DNA of 60,679 nucleotides, from NCBI GenBank assembly GCA_030431775.1, contig JAUIHW010000022.1:1-60679 (forward strand). Direction: 5' to 3'. Both the position numbers and the translations under genes were made by a program. The notes beneath the pieces are model-generated. The model searched no databases and was not told the DNA's origin. It was given only the letters and a program-made list of their open reading frames with translations. Positions 32,989-40,806 of the stretch are shown here, one piece after another; position 1 is the first letter of the stretch; the number at the start of each line of letters is the position of its first letter. The stretch is from Gammaproteobacteria bacterium. GTDB lineage: Bacteria; Pseudomonadota; Gammaproteobacteria; Pseudomonadales; JAUIET01.

Positions 32989-33064
32989 TTGTTGGCCCTG
33001 TGCATGTTTGCTGATTGGATAGTATTGTATGCTGCAGGTCAGTAAACAGAAAGAGATGAGAACA

Positions 33065-33481
33065 ATGGCCGGAAACATCGACCCGACGCGAGAGCAGTTT
33101 GATTTTTTCAAGAATCTGCCCCGCGACACACCGGTGCTGATGCTCAACCTGATTCGCCTGCTGGACAAAGCGCGTTACGCGGATGGCCGTGAGGCCAGTG
33201 GTGCGGAGGCTTACGCCAGCTATGGCCGGGAAAGCCACCCGATTTTCAGCAAAGTTGGCGGCGAGATTATTTGGCGCGGAAATCCTGAAGCCGTGCTGAT
33301 CGGGCCTGCCGACGAACACTGGGACATCGCCTTCATCGCCCGCTACCCAAGCGCCGGGCAGTTCATGGCGATGGTTACGGACCCGGATTATCAAGCCGTT
33401 GTGTACCACCGCCAGGCCGCAGTGGCTGACAGTCGCCTGATCCGCATGGGCGAGTTGCCCGTTACCGACAGCTTTGGTTGA
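33065..33481 (+). CDS. DUF1330-type dimeric alpha/beta-barrel protein
   Basis: 138 residues from ATG 33065, preceded by GAGATGAGAA. It contains the pattern DTPVLMLNLIRLLDKARYADG and a second-half strand WDIAFIARYPSAGQFMAMVTD-like repeat, typical of the ferredoxin-like DUF1330 fold. Function unknown in the family. The gene is probably monocistronic; the copper/c-di-GMP unit starts 85 nt later and may share a transcript. Confidence 0.8.
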   Translation: MAGNIDPTREQFDFFKNLPRDTPVLMLNLIRLLDKARYADGREASGAEAYASYGRESHPIFSKVGGEIIWRGNPEAVLIGPADEHWDIAFIARYPSAGQFMAMVTDPDYQAVVYHRQAAVADSRLIRMGELPVTDSFG

Positions 33482-33566
33482 GACTCCAGACGCTCCAGAG
33501 AACGCAAATTCGCGCCAATTGGCTACGCTTTATAGATAAAAACATCGAAAGCCAGGCTCTGAAGGG

Positions 33567-34163
33567 ATGCGCCGTTCACAATTCGTACAATATTTCATAG
33601 CTGGCCTCGCATTGCCGCTCAGCGGTTTGGTATTCGGCGTGGAGTTTCTCGTGACCGATGAATCCGGCGCGCCGCTGGAAAATGCCGTGGTAGAGCTGGT
33701 CGCGGCGCCCAGAAGCCAGCCGGACACCACTCCCGCGGTGATGGACCAGGTCAATCGTCAATTCGTTCCGCATGTACTGGCCATTCAGCAGGGGCGGCAG
33801 GTGGAATTTCCAAACAGCGACAATGTTCGTCACCACGTGTACTCTTTCTCGCCCGCCAAAACTTTTGAAATAAAAATGTACAAGGGCATTCCTGGCGCGC
33901 CGACAAGTTTTGATGTGCCGGGCGTGGTGGCTCTGGGTTGCAATATCCATGACCGTATGATCGGCTACATTTATGTTGCCGAGTCTGCACAATTCGCCCT
34001 TAGCGGTTCCGATGGCAGGGTCAGCCTGCCGGCGGGCAACCATGAAGTGCGGGTGTGGCACCCGGCGCAGCAAAGCCCACAGCGAGCACAAACGGTTTCT
34101 TTTAGCGGAGAACAATCCGCAGCCCCTATAGCAATTACTGTGAACATACGGCCTCAGCCGTGA
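33567..34163 (+). CDS. periplasmic blue-copper-like (methylamine-utilization-type) protein
   Basis: 198 residues. A signal peptide (FVQYFIAGLALPLSGLVFG) is followed by a short beta domain and a cupredoxin domain. Candidate type-1 copper ligands are His89/His90 in NVRHHVYSF and Cys125, His128 and Met131 in GCNIHDRM, the order seen in plastocyanin-like proteins. Annotation pipelines often call such proteins methylamine utilization proteins, although no mau genes are present. It overlaps the GGDEF/EAL gene by 4 nt (GTGA), so the two are coupled. Periplasmic electron carrier or copper sensor are the plausible roles. Confidence 0.85.
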   Translation: MRRSQFVQYFIAGLALPLSGLVFGVEFLVTDESGAPLENAVVELVAAPRSQPDTTPAVMDQVNRQFVPHVLAIQQGRQVEFPNSDNVRHHVYSFSPAKTFEIKMYKGIPGAPTSFDVPGVVALGCNIHDRMIGYIYVAESAQFALSGSDGRVSLPAGNHEVRVWHPAQQSPQRAQTVSFSGEQSAAPIAITVNIRPQP

Positions 34164-36517
34164 AACCCGCCAGCCTCTACAGCAAGCTGTTTGTATTAAT
34201 ACTGGGCCTGTTGCTGGCATCCAGTGTTGCGACGCTGGCCGCTGTTATTACCGCGACCGATGCCAACATCAAACAACAAGCCCGCACCCGACTGGAAGTC
34301 GGTGCATCCGTGCTCCAAACCCTGCTTGCCAACCGCGCGCAGCAGCTGCTGGAGTCCGCCCGCGTGCTGACCGCGGATTTCGGCTTCAAACGGGCAGTAG
34401 CACTGAAGGATGTCGCGACCATTCATTCGGTGCTTGAAAACCACGGTGCGCGGATCAATGCCGATGTGGTCACATTACTGGACACCAACGGTGCGCTGAT
34501 CGCATCCACAATGGACACCAATTTGTCCGGCGCCCGCGCTCAGGCTTTCAATGAAAAGCTTGGCTCTGCCCGCCACGACGGACAACAAATAGCCCTGCAA
34601 CTCGGTGACAAGGCCTATCAATTGGTGGTGGTTGATGTGCGAGCACCGGCCCCAATAGCCAGGGCGATCATCGGCTTCGAGATGGACCAGTCGTTCGCCA
34701 AAGCCCTTAAAGACATGACCCAGTTGGACATCAGTTTTACCAGCGGCTCCCAGGGGCGTACTGTCGTCAGTACCTTGCCGGACTACGATACATCCAGTAA
34801 TCAGGCTTTCCATTATGAGCATCTGAACACCACCCTCGGCGATAATTCCTCCATGAACGCGGTGCTCAGCGTTTCCCTGGCCGAAGAAACCGCGCGTTTT
34901 CAAACCCTGCGCGTTCGTATCCTGATAATCAGCGCCACCGTATTATTGGGCTCACTGGTCACATTATTGGCACTGTTGCATGGCTTTACCCGGCCAATCC
35001 AGCGCCTGGTGGCTGGCGCTCGCCGAATCAGCGGTGGCGATTACAGCCACTTAATTGCTGAATCCGCCACTGGCGGTGCCGAGATCTTGCAACTGGCCAA
35101 AAGCTTCAATCAGATGCAATCGGCGGTGGCTGAGCGCGAGCGAAAAATTGTTTACCAGGCGCACCACGACCAGCTGACGGGGCTTGTTAACCGCAGCAAA
35201 CTGGCCCTCGACCTGGCGGCCATGATTTCTGCGAGCCAGAGCGGCGAAGCCATCGCTGTGGTCAGCTTGTATTTGCAGCGCCTAAAGGTGATTGGCAATG
35301 CACTGGGCGCGGATATCGGTGAAGCTCTGCTGATACGCTGCGCCGAGCGCTGCCAAGCATTGTTTCCCTCTCCCGCCGTAATCGGTCGCTCGGGCGATAC
35401 TGAATTCACCTTGCTTGTGCCCCTTAGCCATGGCGAAAGCATCGAGTCAGTCACCGCAAAAATCCAGTCGGCCTGGGCTGAGAGCATACCACTCAATGAG
35501 CTTGATTTTGTGATACCGACCACCGTCGGTGTTGCTACGTACCCTGAGCACGGGGCAACTATAGAGCCCCTGCTGCGCCGATCAGCCATCGCTTTGAATC
35601 AGGCAGTGGACAAAGGTCAGAACAAGCGCATTTATCAGCACGGAGATGACCAACAGCACGCCAAAAAAATCCGACTCATCAACGACTTGAAGAATGCCGT
35701 GCAGCAAGAGCAACTGACTTTGCACTACCAGCCTAAAATCCGCCTGGATGAACAGCGAGTCAGCGAAGCGGAAGCGCTGGTGCGCTGGCGCCACCCGCAG
35801 CTTGGGTTTATCCCGCCCGACCAGTTTATTAGCCTGGCAGAGCAAAGCGGCCTGATGCCTGCTCTATCTCGCTGGGTGCTGCGCCGTGGCATCGCCGACG
35901 CCAGCGCATGGCAGGCGGGTGGTCACGATGCCGGAGTGGCCATCAATCTGTCCGCCTACGACCTGATGCACGATGACCTTCCGGCCTATGTCAGCGAGCT
36001 GTTGGCAGAGTATAACTATCCGCACGACAAGCTGATTCTGGAAGTCACCGAGTCGGCAATGCTGGAAGACCCTGACAAAGCCATACAGGTATTGAACCGC
36101 TTCCATGAGCAGAACATAAGCCTGGCAATCGACGACTATGGCACTGGCTACTCGTCACTTGGCCAGCTCAAACAGCTGCCGGTCGATGAGCTAAAGATCG
36201 ATATGTGTTTCATTCGCAAGCTGGCCGGTAGCACAAACGATCAAATTATTGTGCAGTCAACCATTCAGATGGCACACAACATAGGTCTGAAGGTAGTCGC
36301 AGAGGGCGTGGAAGACGCCGATTCCTGGCGGCTGCTGGAACAATGGGGTTGCGATAAGCTGCAGGGTTTTTACATCAGTAAACCGGCCGGCGCCGACGAA
36401 TTCGTCGCCTGGCTGAGTCGCTATCAATTCCCCACCCGAATGATTCCTGGAGAAAGCGCTAATGAAGACGGTATTGAGCCTGCTTCTCTGCCTGGTCGCA
36501 AGCAGCGCACTGGCTGA
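34160..36517 (+). CDS. c-di-GMP membrane protein: periplasmic Cache, HAMP, degenerate GGDEF, EAL
   Basis: 785 residues from GTG 34160. A transmembrane helix (about 10-32), a roughly 220-residue periplasmic Cache-like sensor, a second helix (about 254-276) and a HAMP linker lead to a GGDEF domain whose motif reads GDTEF near residue 410, lacking the catalytic Asp/Glu pair. The EAL domain keeps EALVRW (~538) and DDYGTGYSSL (~657). It is therefore predicted to be a phosphodiesterase that breaks down c-di-GMP, with the GGDEF domain regulatory. The overlap with the copper protein upstream and 56-nt overlap with the DUF3034 gene imply joint function. Confidence 0.92.
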   Translation: MKPASLYSKLFVLILGLLLASSVATLAAVITATDANIKQQARTRLEVGASVLQTLLANRAQQLLESARVLTADFGFKRAVALKDVATIHSVLENHGARINADVVTLLDTNGALIASTMDTNLSGARAQAFNEKLGSARHDGQQIALQLGDKAYQLVVVDVRAPAPIARAIIGFEMDQSFAKALKDMTQLDISFTSGSQGRTVVSTLPDYDTSSNQAFHYEHLNTTLGDNSSMNAVLSVSLAEETARFQTLRVRILIISATVLLGSLVTLLALLHGFTRPIQRLVAGARRISGGDYSHLIAESATGGAEILQLAKSFNQMQSAVAERERKIVYQAHHDQLTGLVNRSKLALDLAAMISASQSGEAIAVVSLYLQRLKVIGNALGADIGEALLIRCAERCQALFPSPAVIGRSGDTEFTLLVPLSHGESIESVTAKIQSAWAESIPLNELDFVIPTTVGVATYPEHGATIEPLLRRSAIALNQAVDKGQNKRIYQHGDDQQHAKKIRLINDLKNAVQQEQLTLHYQPKIRLDEQRVSEAEALVRWRHPQLGFIPPDQFISLAEQSGLMPALSRWVLRRGIADASAWQAGGHDAGVAINLSAYDLMHDDLPAYVSELLAEYNYPHDKLILEVTESAMLEDPDKAIQVLNRFHEQNISLAIDDYGTGYSSLGQLKQLPVDELKIDMCFIRKLAGSTNDQIIVQSTIQMAHNIGLKVVAEGVEDADSWRLLEQWGCDKLQGFYISKPAGADEFVAWLSRYQFPTRMIPGESANEDGIEPASLPGRKQRTG

Positions 36518-37286
36518 CGGTAAGCTGCTGGGTACGCCCGGCGCTTCCACTTTTGAAGGTGCCGGTGGCGGTGGCCTGGTACCCTGGGCGACGATCAGCG
36601 GCTACGGCAGCAAAACCGAATTTGGCGGCGCGGCGTTCTACAACAATGTCCGCCTGGCCGATTTCAACATGGATATTGTAGGTGCGGCCATTGGCTATGA
36701 TAATCGCTGGGAGCTGTCGGCCGCTCACCAGGTTATGGAAGCCGCGGCCAATGGTGCTGAAATGGCACAAACGGTTTATGGTGCCAAACTACGCCTGGCG
36801 GGCGACCTGATCTTTACTAAAGCGCCGCAGCTGAGTGTGGGTGTACAGTATCGCGACCTGCACGACCCCGCGATGGGCTTTAATCGCGGTGCAAGCGATG
36901 ACAACGGTGTCGACTACTACCTGGCCGCCACCAAAATGTGGATGAATGGCCCGTTTCATCGCAACCTGTTGGTCAACCTGACAGCGCGCGCGACCAAAGC
37001 GAACCAAACCGGCATGCTGGGTTTTGGAAGTGCCGATGACTCAGGTTATGAGTTTCAACTGGAAACCAGCGCCGGACTGTTTCTGAATCGGCACTGGGCT
37101 GTTGGCTTCGAATACAAGCAGAAACCCGACCGTTTGAGTCAACCGGAGGATGATTGGTGGAATGTCTGGGCCGTTTTTTTCGCCAACAAGCATGTTTCGG
37201 TGATGGCTGCGTTTGCTGATCTTGGTTCGATCATAGGCTCAGACCGGCAGCGCGGCCCGTATATTTCCCTGCAATTTGCACTGTAA
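36462..37286 (+). CDS. DUF3034-family exported protein
   Basis: 274 residues. The signal peptide (MKTVLSLLLCLVASSALA) precedes GASTFEGAGGGGLVPWATIS, a DUF3034 hallmark, and a series of amphipathic beta-strands ending in QFAL, compatible with an outer-membrane barrel. ATG 36462 lies 56 nt inside the end of the GGDEF/EAL gene; a GGAGA at the right distance and the signal peptide support this long overlap. Function unknown. Its gene company is copper protein, c-di-GMP enzyme and haemoglobin. Confidence 0.85.
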   Translation: MKTVLSLLLCLVASSALADGKLLGTPGASTFEGAGGGGLVPWATISGYGSKTEFGGAAFYNNVRLADFNMDIVGAAIGYDNRWELSAAHQVMEAAANGAEMAQTVYGAKLRLAGDLIFTKAPQLSVGVQYRDLHDPAMGFNRGASDDNGVDYYLAATKMWMNGPFHRNLLVNLTARATKANQTGMLGFGSADDSGYEFQLETSAGLFLNRHWAVGFEYKQKPDRLSQPEDDWWNVWAVFFANKHVSVMAAFADLGSIIGSDRQRGPYISLQFAL

Positions 37287-37296
37287 CACTGCAATG

Positions 37297-37731
37297 ATGA
37301 AACTCCTTACGAGACCCTACCTGACTCCCCTTCTGCTGAGCTTGCTGATCAGCGCCTGCGCCGGTATGGGCAATCAATCCAGCCTGTACCAGCAATTGGG
37401 CGGTCAGCCAGCCATTGACACAATGGTTGACCGCTTGATTGTGCTGCACGCACAAACTCCGGAGATTCAGCAATACTTCGAGCAAAGCAATCTGCAACGC
37501 TTCCGCGACAAGCTGTCCGAGTTCATCTGCTTCATCAGCGACGGCCCCTGTGAATACAGCGGCGACAGCATGGCCCTGACTCATGGCGGTATGTACATCT
37601 CAGACCGAGAATTCAATACTGGCGTGGACCTGATGATACAAGCCATGGACGATAGCGGCATCAGCCTGAGCGCGCGGAATCAGCTACTGGCGCGGCTGGC
37701 CAGACTGCGTTCGGACATTATTGAGCAATAA
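37297..37731 (+). CDS. truncated haemoglobin (group I-like) lipoprotein
   Basis: 144 residues from ATG 37297 (ATG 37294 is equivalent). The signal peptide ends in a lipobox-like ISAC, so this globin is probably lipid-anchored in the periplasm. SLYQQLGGQPAIDTMVDRLI and the proximal-His segment LTHGGMYISDREF (His about 96) fit group I truncated haemoglobins. The usual B10 Tyr is not apparent, and an extra pair of Cys (CFISDGPC) sits in the middle. It likely binds haem and O2, NO or another ligand. It is the last gene of the copper/c-di-GMP unit. Confidence 0.85.
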   Translation: MKLLTRPYLTPLLLSLLISACAGMGNQSSLYQQLGGQPAIDTMVDRLIVLHAQTPEIQQYFEQSNLQRFRDKLSEFICFISDGPCEYSGDSMALTHGGMYISDREFNTGVDLMIQAMDDSGISLSARNQLLARLARLRSDIIEQ

Positions 37732-37735
37732 AGCA

Positions 37736-39901
37736 CTAACGCTTGTTATATAGCGGGTCATGCGCGTCCATGATTGCTTTCGCTATGGCCTTGATATCAG
37801 TCACATAGCCGGGATCATATGCATAATCATCCAGATCGATTCCGTATATTGCACTTATCCAGATAAGTTCGGCGAGATCCAGCAAAACCCCATCGCTGTG
37901 ACCGTGGCCTTTATTGTCGCGGAACAGCCCAACACCCTGCTCACCAGTTAGCACGGAAGCCTCTGGTAGATCGCCTGCCTCCATCAGTGTACGCAGCTCC
38001 AAAGCCGCCTGGCCATAAGGCATGCAGAAAATTTCCACACCCGGGTAGAGAGCGCGGAGACTGTCGATAAACAGGTGCCATTCAACGTCGTGTGCGCTTT
38101 GCCAGGTGCCCGCATAAGTGGCCGCATCGGGATAATCCCCAGGGAAATCTAGCCAGGGCAGGCCGATAAAAAACCGCGTATTGGGGTTTTTTGACAGCGC
38201 GTAGTCAATCCAAAGCTCATAACCTTCAGTGCCAGGATGAGTGGGCTCATAGGTCATGCCGAATAATTCCACGTTGCCGGTATCGAGCACGGCCTGAATA
38301 CTGCTGCGGTGCCCGGCGTTCTGCCACAGTGCCATTGGTGCGCCCGATGCTCCACCAGAAAACTCCGTGATCTGGGTATGCCCGTCGACGCCCGCCCTGA
38401 CCGTATGAAACGGAATCTCATCGGCGATGGGGACAAAAAAGCTGTGGCCAATGAACAAGGCATCGAAACCCCGGGTTGTTCTAAATGGCAGCGGCGGACT
38501 AGTATTCAGAACGTTGCCAATAAACGCATCGACAATATCGTTAGCTGCGCTCACTGTGTTGCTGGGAATATGCCCAACGCCATCAAGAATAGAAATTTGA
38601 TGCGGTGAGTTCTGCTGAGCGTCTATAGCCTGCCTCAGCCCGTTATACACGTAGTCGCAGTTATTAACGCCTTCACTTTGTGCTTCAAATATTGTGGCCT
38701 GATTACCCGCGCAGAAAGGATCAGCATCACCACCAAGGAACAGCATTGGCACGTCAGTGAACCCGCCGCTGATGCGCGCCTCTGGATAAGCCAGCCGTTC
38801 TTCCTCGGCATAAAATCCAAGTTTATCAATCACACCCTGCGGGTCAAACCCGGCGGGAAAAGGGAAACCCTGGGTTCCGGCAAAGGCGTTGATGACTGTC
38901 TCCAGTCGTGGCGTGATTACCGTGGAGTCAGGCACTGCAGCCGTTAGAAACACGTTTTCTGCCGCAAACGCGGTCGCCAGAGAATACGCACCTGTTGAAC
39001 CAGCGCTGGTACCATGCGCCACCACGTGGCTCGTCGGATAGTTCGCCACCGTGTATTCCACGGCCGCCATAGTGGCTTGCAAGCCGTTAACCTCCGCGGT
39101 TGAGCCAGGATTATTGGGATAAGGTGTACCCAGGCCCGAGTATTGATCCTGATCGCACATGGAAACAAACAGTATCCGATAACCCTCTTGAATGCGGCGA
39201 GTCAAGGTGATGTCTTTGGGCTGACCGCCCTGCAGGGTCCGCCCACGAAGCTGGTTAATGCGAAAGTCGTCGAAGCTTTCTTCATTATTCCAAGTGTCTT
39301 CGGTCTGCCCTACAGGCGCGTAGTAGGTGCCGTCGTTGGCATAGTAACCGACACCACCACCGTGCAGATACACCCACAATGGCGCTTCCGCACCTGGATT
39401 ATTGCCCGGCTCCATGACCATAAATGTGTAATTGCCGGAAGCGCCACAGCTGTAGGACGAGTTGCGATAAAAATCCAGCTCCCAGTCAAAGCCGAACGCA
39501 GACTCAGTATCTTCCGCAGCCAACTCGATCTCGTCCGTGCGTCGCTCGACAACAAACTCAGGTTCCAGGTAAAACGTTTCGTCAGGATTGTTGAGGAAAG
39601 ACATTAAAACGTCGTTGCCGGCAAAGCCGGAGGTGCGCAAACGGCAGGCTAGCTTGTTCCCACCGCACAGCCCGCGATGGCGCTGCCTCCAGCCATCAAA
39701 ATGCCAGCCTGGCGCCGGCGCGGCTACAAAGGTTTCATCAAAATAGATGTCTGTAACGTTCACATCACAAAGCTGGTTGGCTGCACAGCTAATGGCGCCT
39801 GAGCTGGTGGTCACACCGCCCTCCGGTGGCGCGGTAAGCTCGATTTTGCAAGCCGACAGCGTGGCAAACAAAATGAACAGAACTCCTCGCCTGACCGTCA
39901 T
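37736..39901 (-). CDS. lipoprotein with esterase-type alpha/beta-hydrolase plus SGNH-like domain
   Basis: 721 residues. The signal ends in LSAC (lipobox). After a cysteine-rich beta segment comes an alpha/beta-hydrolase region with oxyanion-hole-like YLHGGGVGYY and nucleophile GTSAGS. The last third restarts with DALFIGHSFF, and GHGHSDGVLLDLAELIW near the end resembles the last SGNH block. The two hydrolase-like halves in one chain suggest a surface or periplasmic polyester, glycan or lipid esterase. The substrate is not deducible. The gene is convergent with the haemoglobin gene, 4 nt apart. Confidence 0.7.
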   Translation of the reverse strand: MTVRRGVLFILFATLSACKIELTAPPEGGVTTSSGAISCAANQLCDVNVTDIYFDETFVAAPAPGWHFDGWRQRHRGLCGGNKLACRLRTSGFAGNDVLMSFLNNPDETFYLEPEFVVERRTDEIELAAEDTESAFGFDWELDFYRNSSYSCGASGNYTFMVMEPGNNPGAEAPLWVYLHGGGVGYYANDGTYYAPVGQTEDTWNNEESFDDFRINQLRGRTLQGGQPKDITLTRRIQEGYRILFVSMCDQDQYSGLGTPYPNNPGSTAEVNGLQATMAAVEYTVANYPTSHVVAHGTSAGSTGAYSLATAFAAENVFLTAAVPDSTVITPRLETVINAFAGTQGFPFPAGFDPQGVIDKLGFYAEEERLAYPEARISGGFTDVPMLFLGGDADPFCAGNQATIFEAQSEGVNNCDYVYNGLRQAIDAQQNSPHQISILDGVGHIPSNTVSAANDIVDAFIGNVLNTSPPLPFRTTRGFDALFIGHSFFVPIADEIPFHTVRAGVDGHTQITEFSGGASGAPMALWQNAGHRSSIQAVLDTGNVELFGMTYEPTHPGTEGYELWIDYALSKNPNTRFFIGLPWLDFPGDYPDAATYAGTWQSAHDVEWHLFIDSLRALYPGVEIFCMPYGQAALELRTLMEAGDLPEASVLTGEQGVGLFRDNKGHGHSDGVLLDLAELIWISAIYGIDLDDYAYDPGYVTDIKAIAKAIMDAHDPLYNKR

Positions 39902-40227
39902 AATTCTGCCTCATCCGGTATTTGCATTGCTTTCGGGATCTCAGCCGGCTTGCCTGCCTCTTTTGGGTGGGTCTCCGGCCTTGACTGACTTGGTTCTTGC
40001 CCTGCGGGGTCGCAGCTGAGAAGTTGCCTGGCAGAGTGAGCCTTGGCGTATGTTCGCCGTAGGGCGCGCGCTCAGGGTCGACTGCTCTCCCATCACACTT
40101 ATACTGTAGACCAGATCAAAAACACCTGATCACTAAATGACCAACGGTAGTAGCCGAGGACACACTCCATTGACGATGTGTCCCCAGGGTATAATCAGCG
40201 GTGTGTGCCCTACCCTCCGCTATTCGA
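39902..40227. other. 326-nt intergenic region with hairpin and TATAAT box
   Basis: No gene was seen. GGACACA (40158-40164) pairs with TGTGTCC (40177-40183). TATAAT at 40190-40195 follows, and TTGACG at 40170-40175 is a -35-like hexamer but only 14 nt away. This is the best promoter candidate for tag. The remainder is featureless to me. Confidence 0.4.
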
Positions 40228-40806
40228 ATGCCAGCCTCTTTCGCAAACAAACAACGCTGCTTCGGCGACCCGATCAAAAATCCTTTATACGCCAGCTACC
40301 ACGATGAGGAGTGGGGCGTGCCGGTGCATGACGACCACATGCATTTTGAAATGCTGATTCTGGAAGGTGCGCAGGCCGGACTCAGCTGGGAAACCGTGTT
40401 GAACAAGCGCGAAGGTTATCGTAAAGCCTTCAAACAATTCGACCCGCAAAAAGTCGCTCGCATGAGCGATGCAGAACTGGAAACCCTGCGTCATGATGCA
40501 TCAATTATTCGCAACCGCCTGAAAATTTTCTCTGCCCGCAAAAACGCGCTGGCCTTTCTTGAGATTCAGCGCGAATTCGGCTCTTATGATGCGTATGTCT
40601 GGCGTTTCGTGAACGGCGCACCAATCAAGAACCACTGGAAGCGCTTTGCGGATGTTCCGGTAACCACGGCGGAGAGTGATGCCTTGTCCAAAGACCTGAA
40701 GAAACGGGGCATGTCCTTTGTGGGCTCAACCATTATGTACGCCTACATGCAGGCAGTTGGCCTGGTGGAAGACCACCTGACAAGCTGCTGGAAGTATCGC
40801 GCGTGA
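40228..40806 (+). CDS. tag: DNA-3-methyladenine glycosylase I
   Basis: 192 residues from ATG 40228; the GTG at 40201 would add nine unlikely residues. RCFG near the N-terminus with YHDEEWGVPVHDD, FEMLILEGAQAGLSWETVL and the C-terminal VGSTIMYAYMQAVGLVEDHL are diagnostic of Tag. The protein excises 3-methyladenine in base-excision repair. Zinc-binding Cys and His residues are present (CFGD at the start, H and C in the tail). Its stop overlaps the next GTG start by 4 nt. Confidence 0.95.
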   Translation: MPASFANKQRCFGDPIKNPLYASYHDEEWGVPVHDDHMHFEMLILEGAQAGLSWETVLNKREGYRKAFKQFDPQKVARMSDAELETLRHDASIIRNRLKIFSARKNALAFLEIQREFGSYDAYVWRFVNGAPIKNHWKRFADVPVTTAESDALSKDLKKRGMSFVGSTIMYAYMQAVGLVEDHLTSCWKYRA

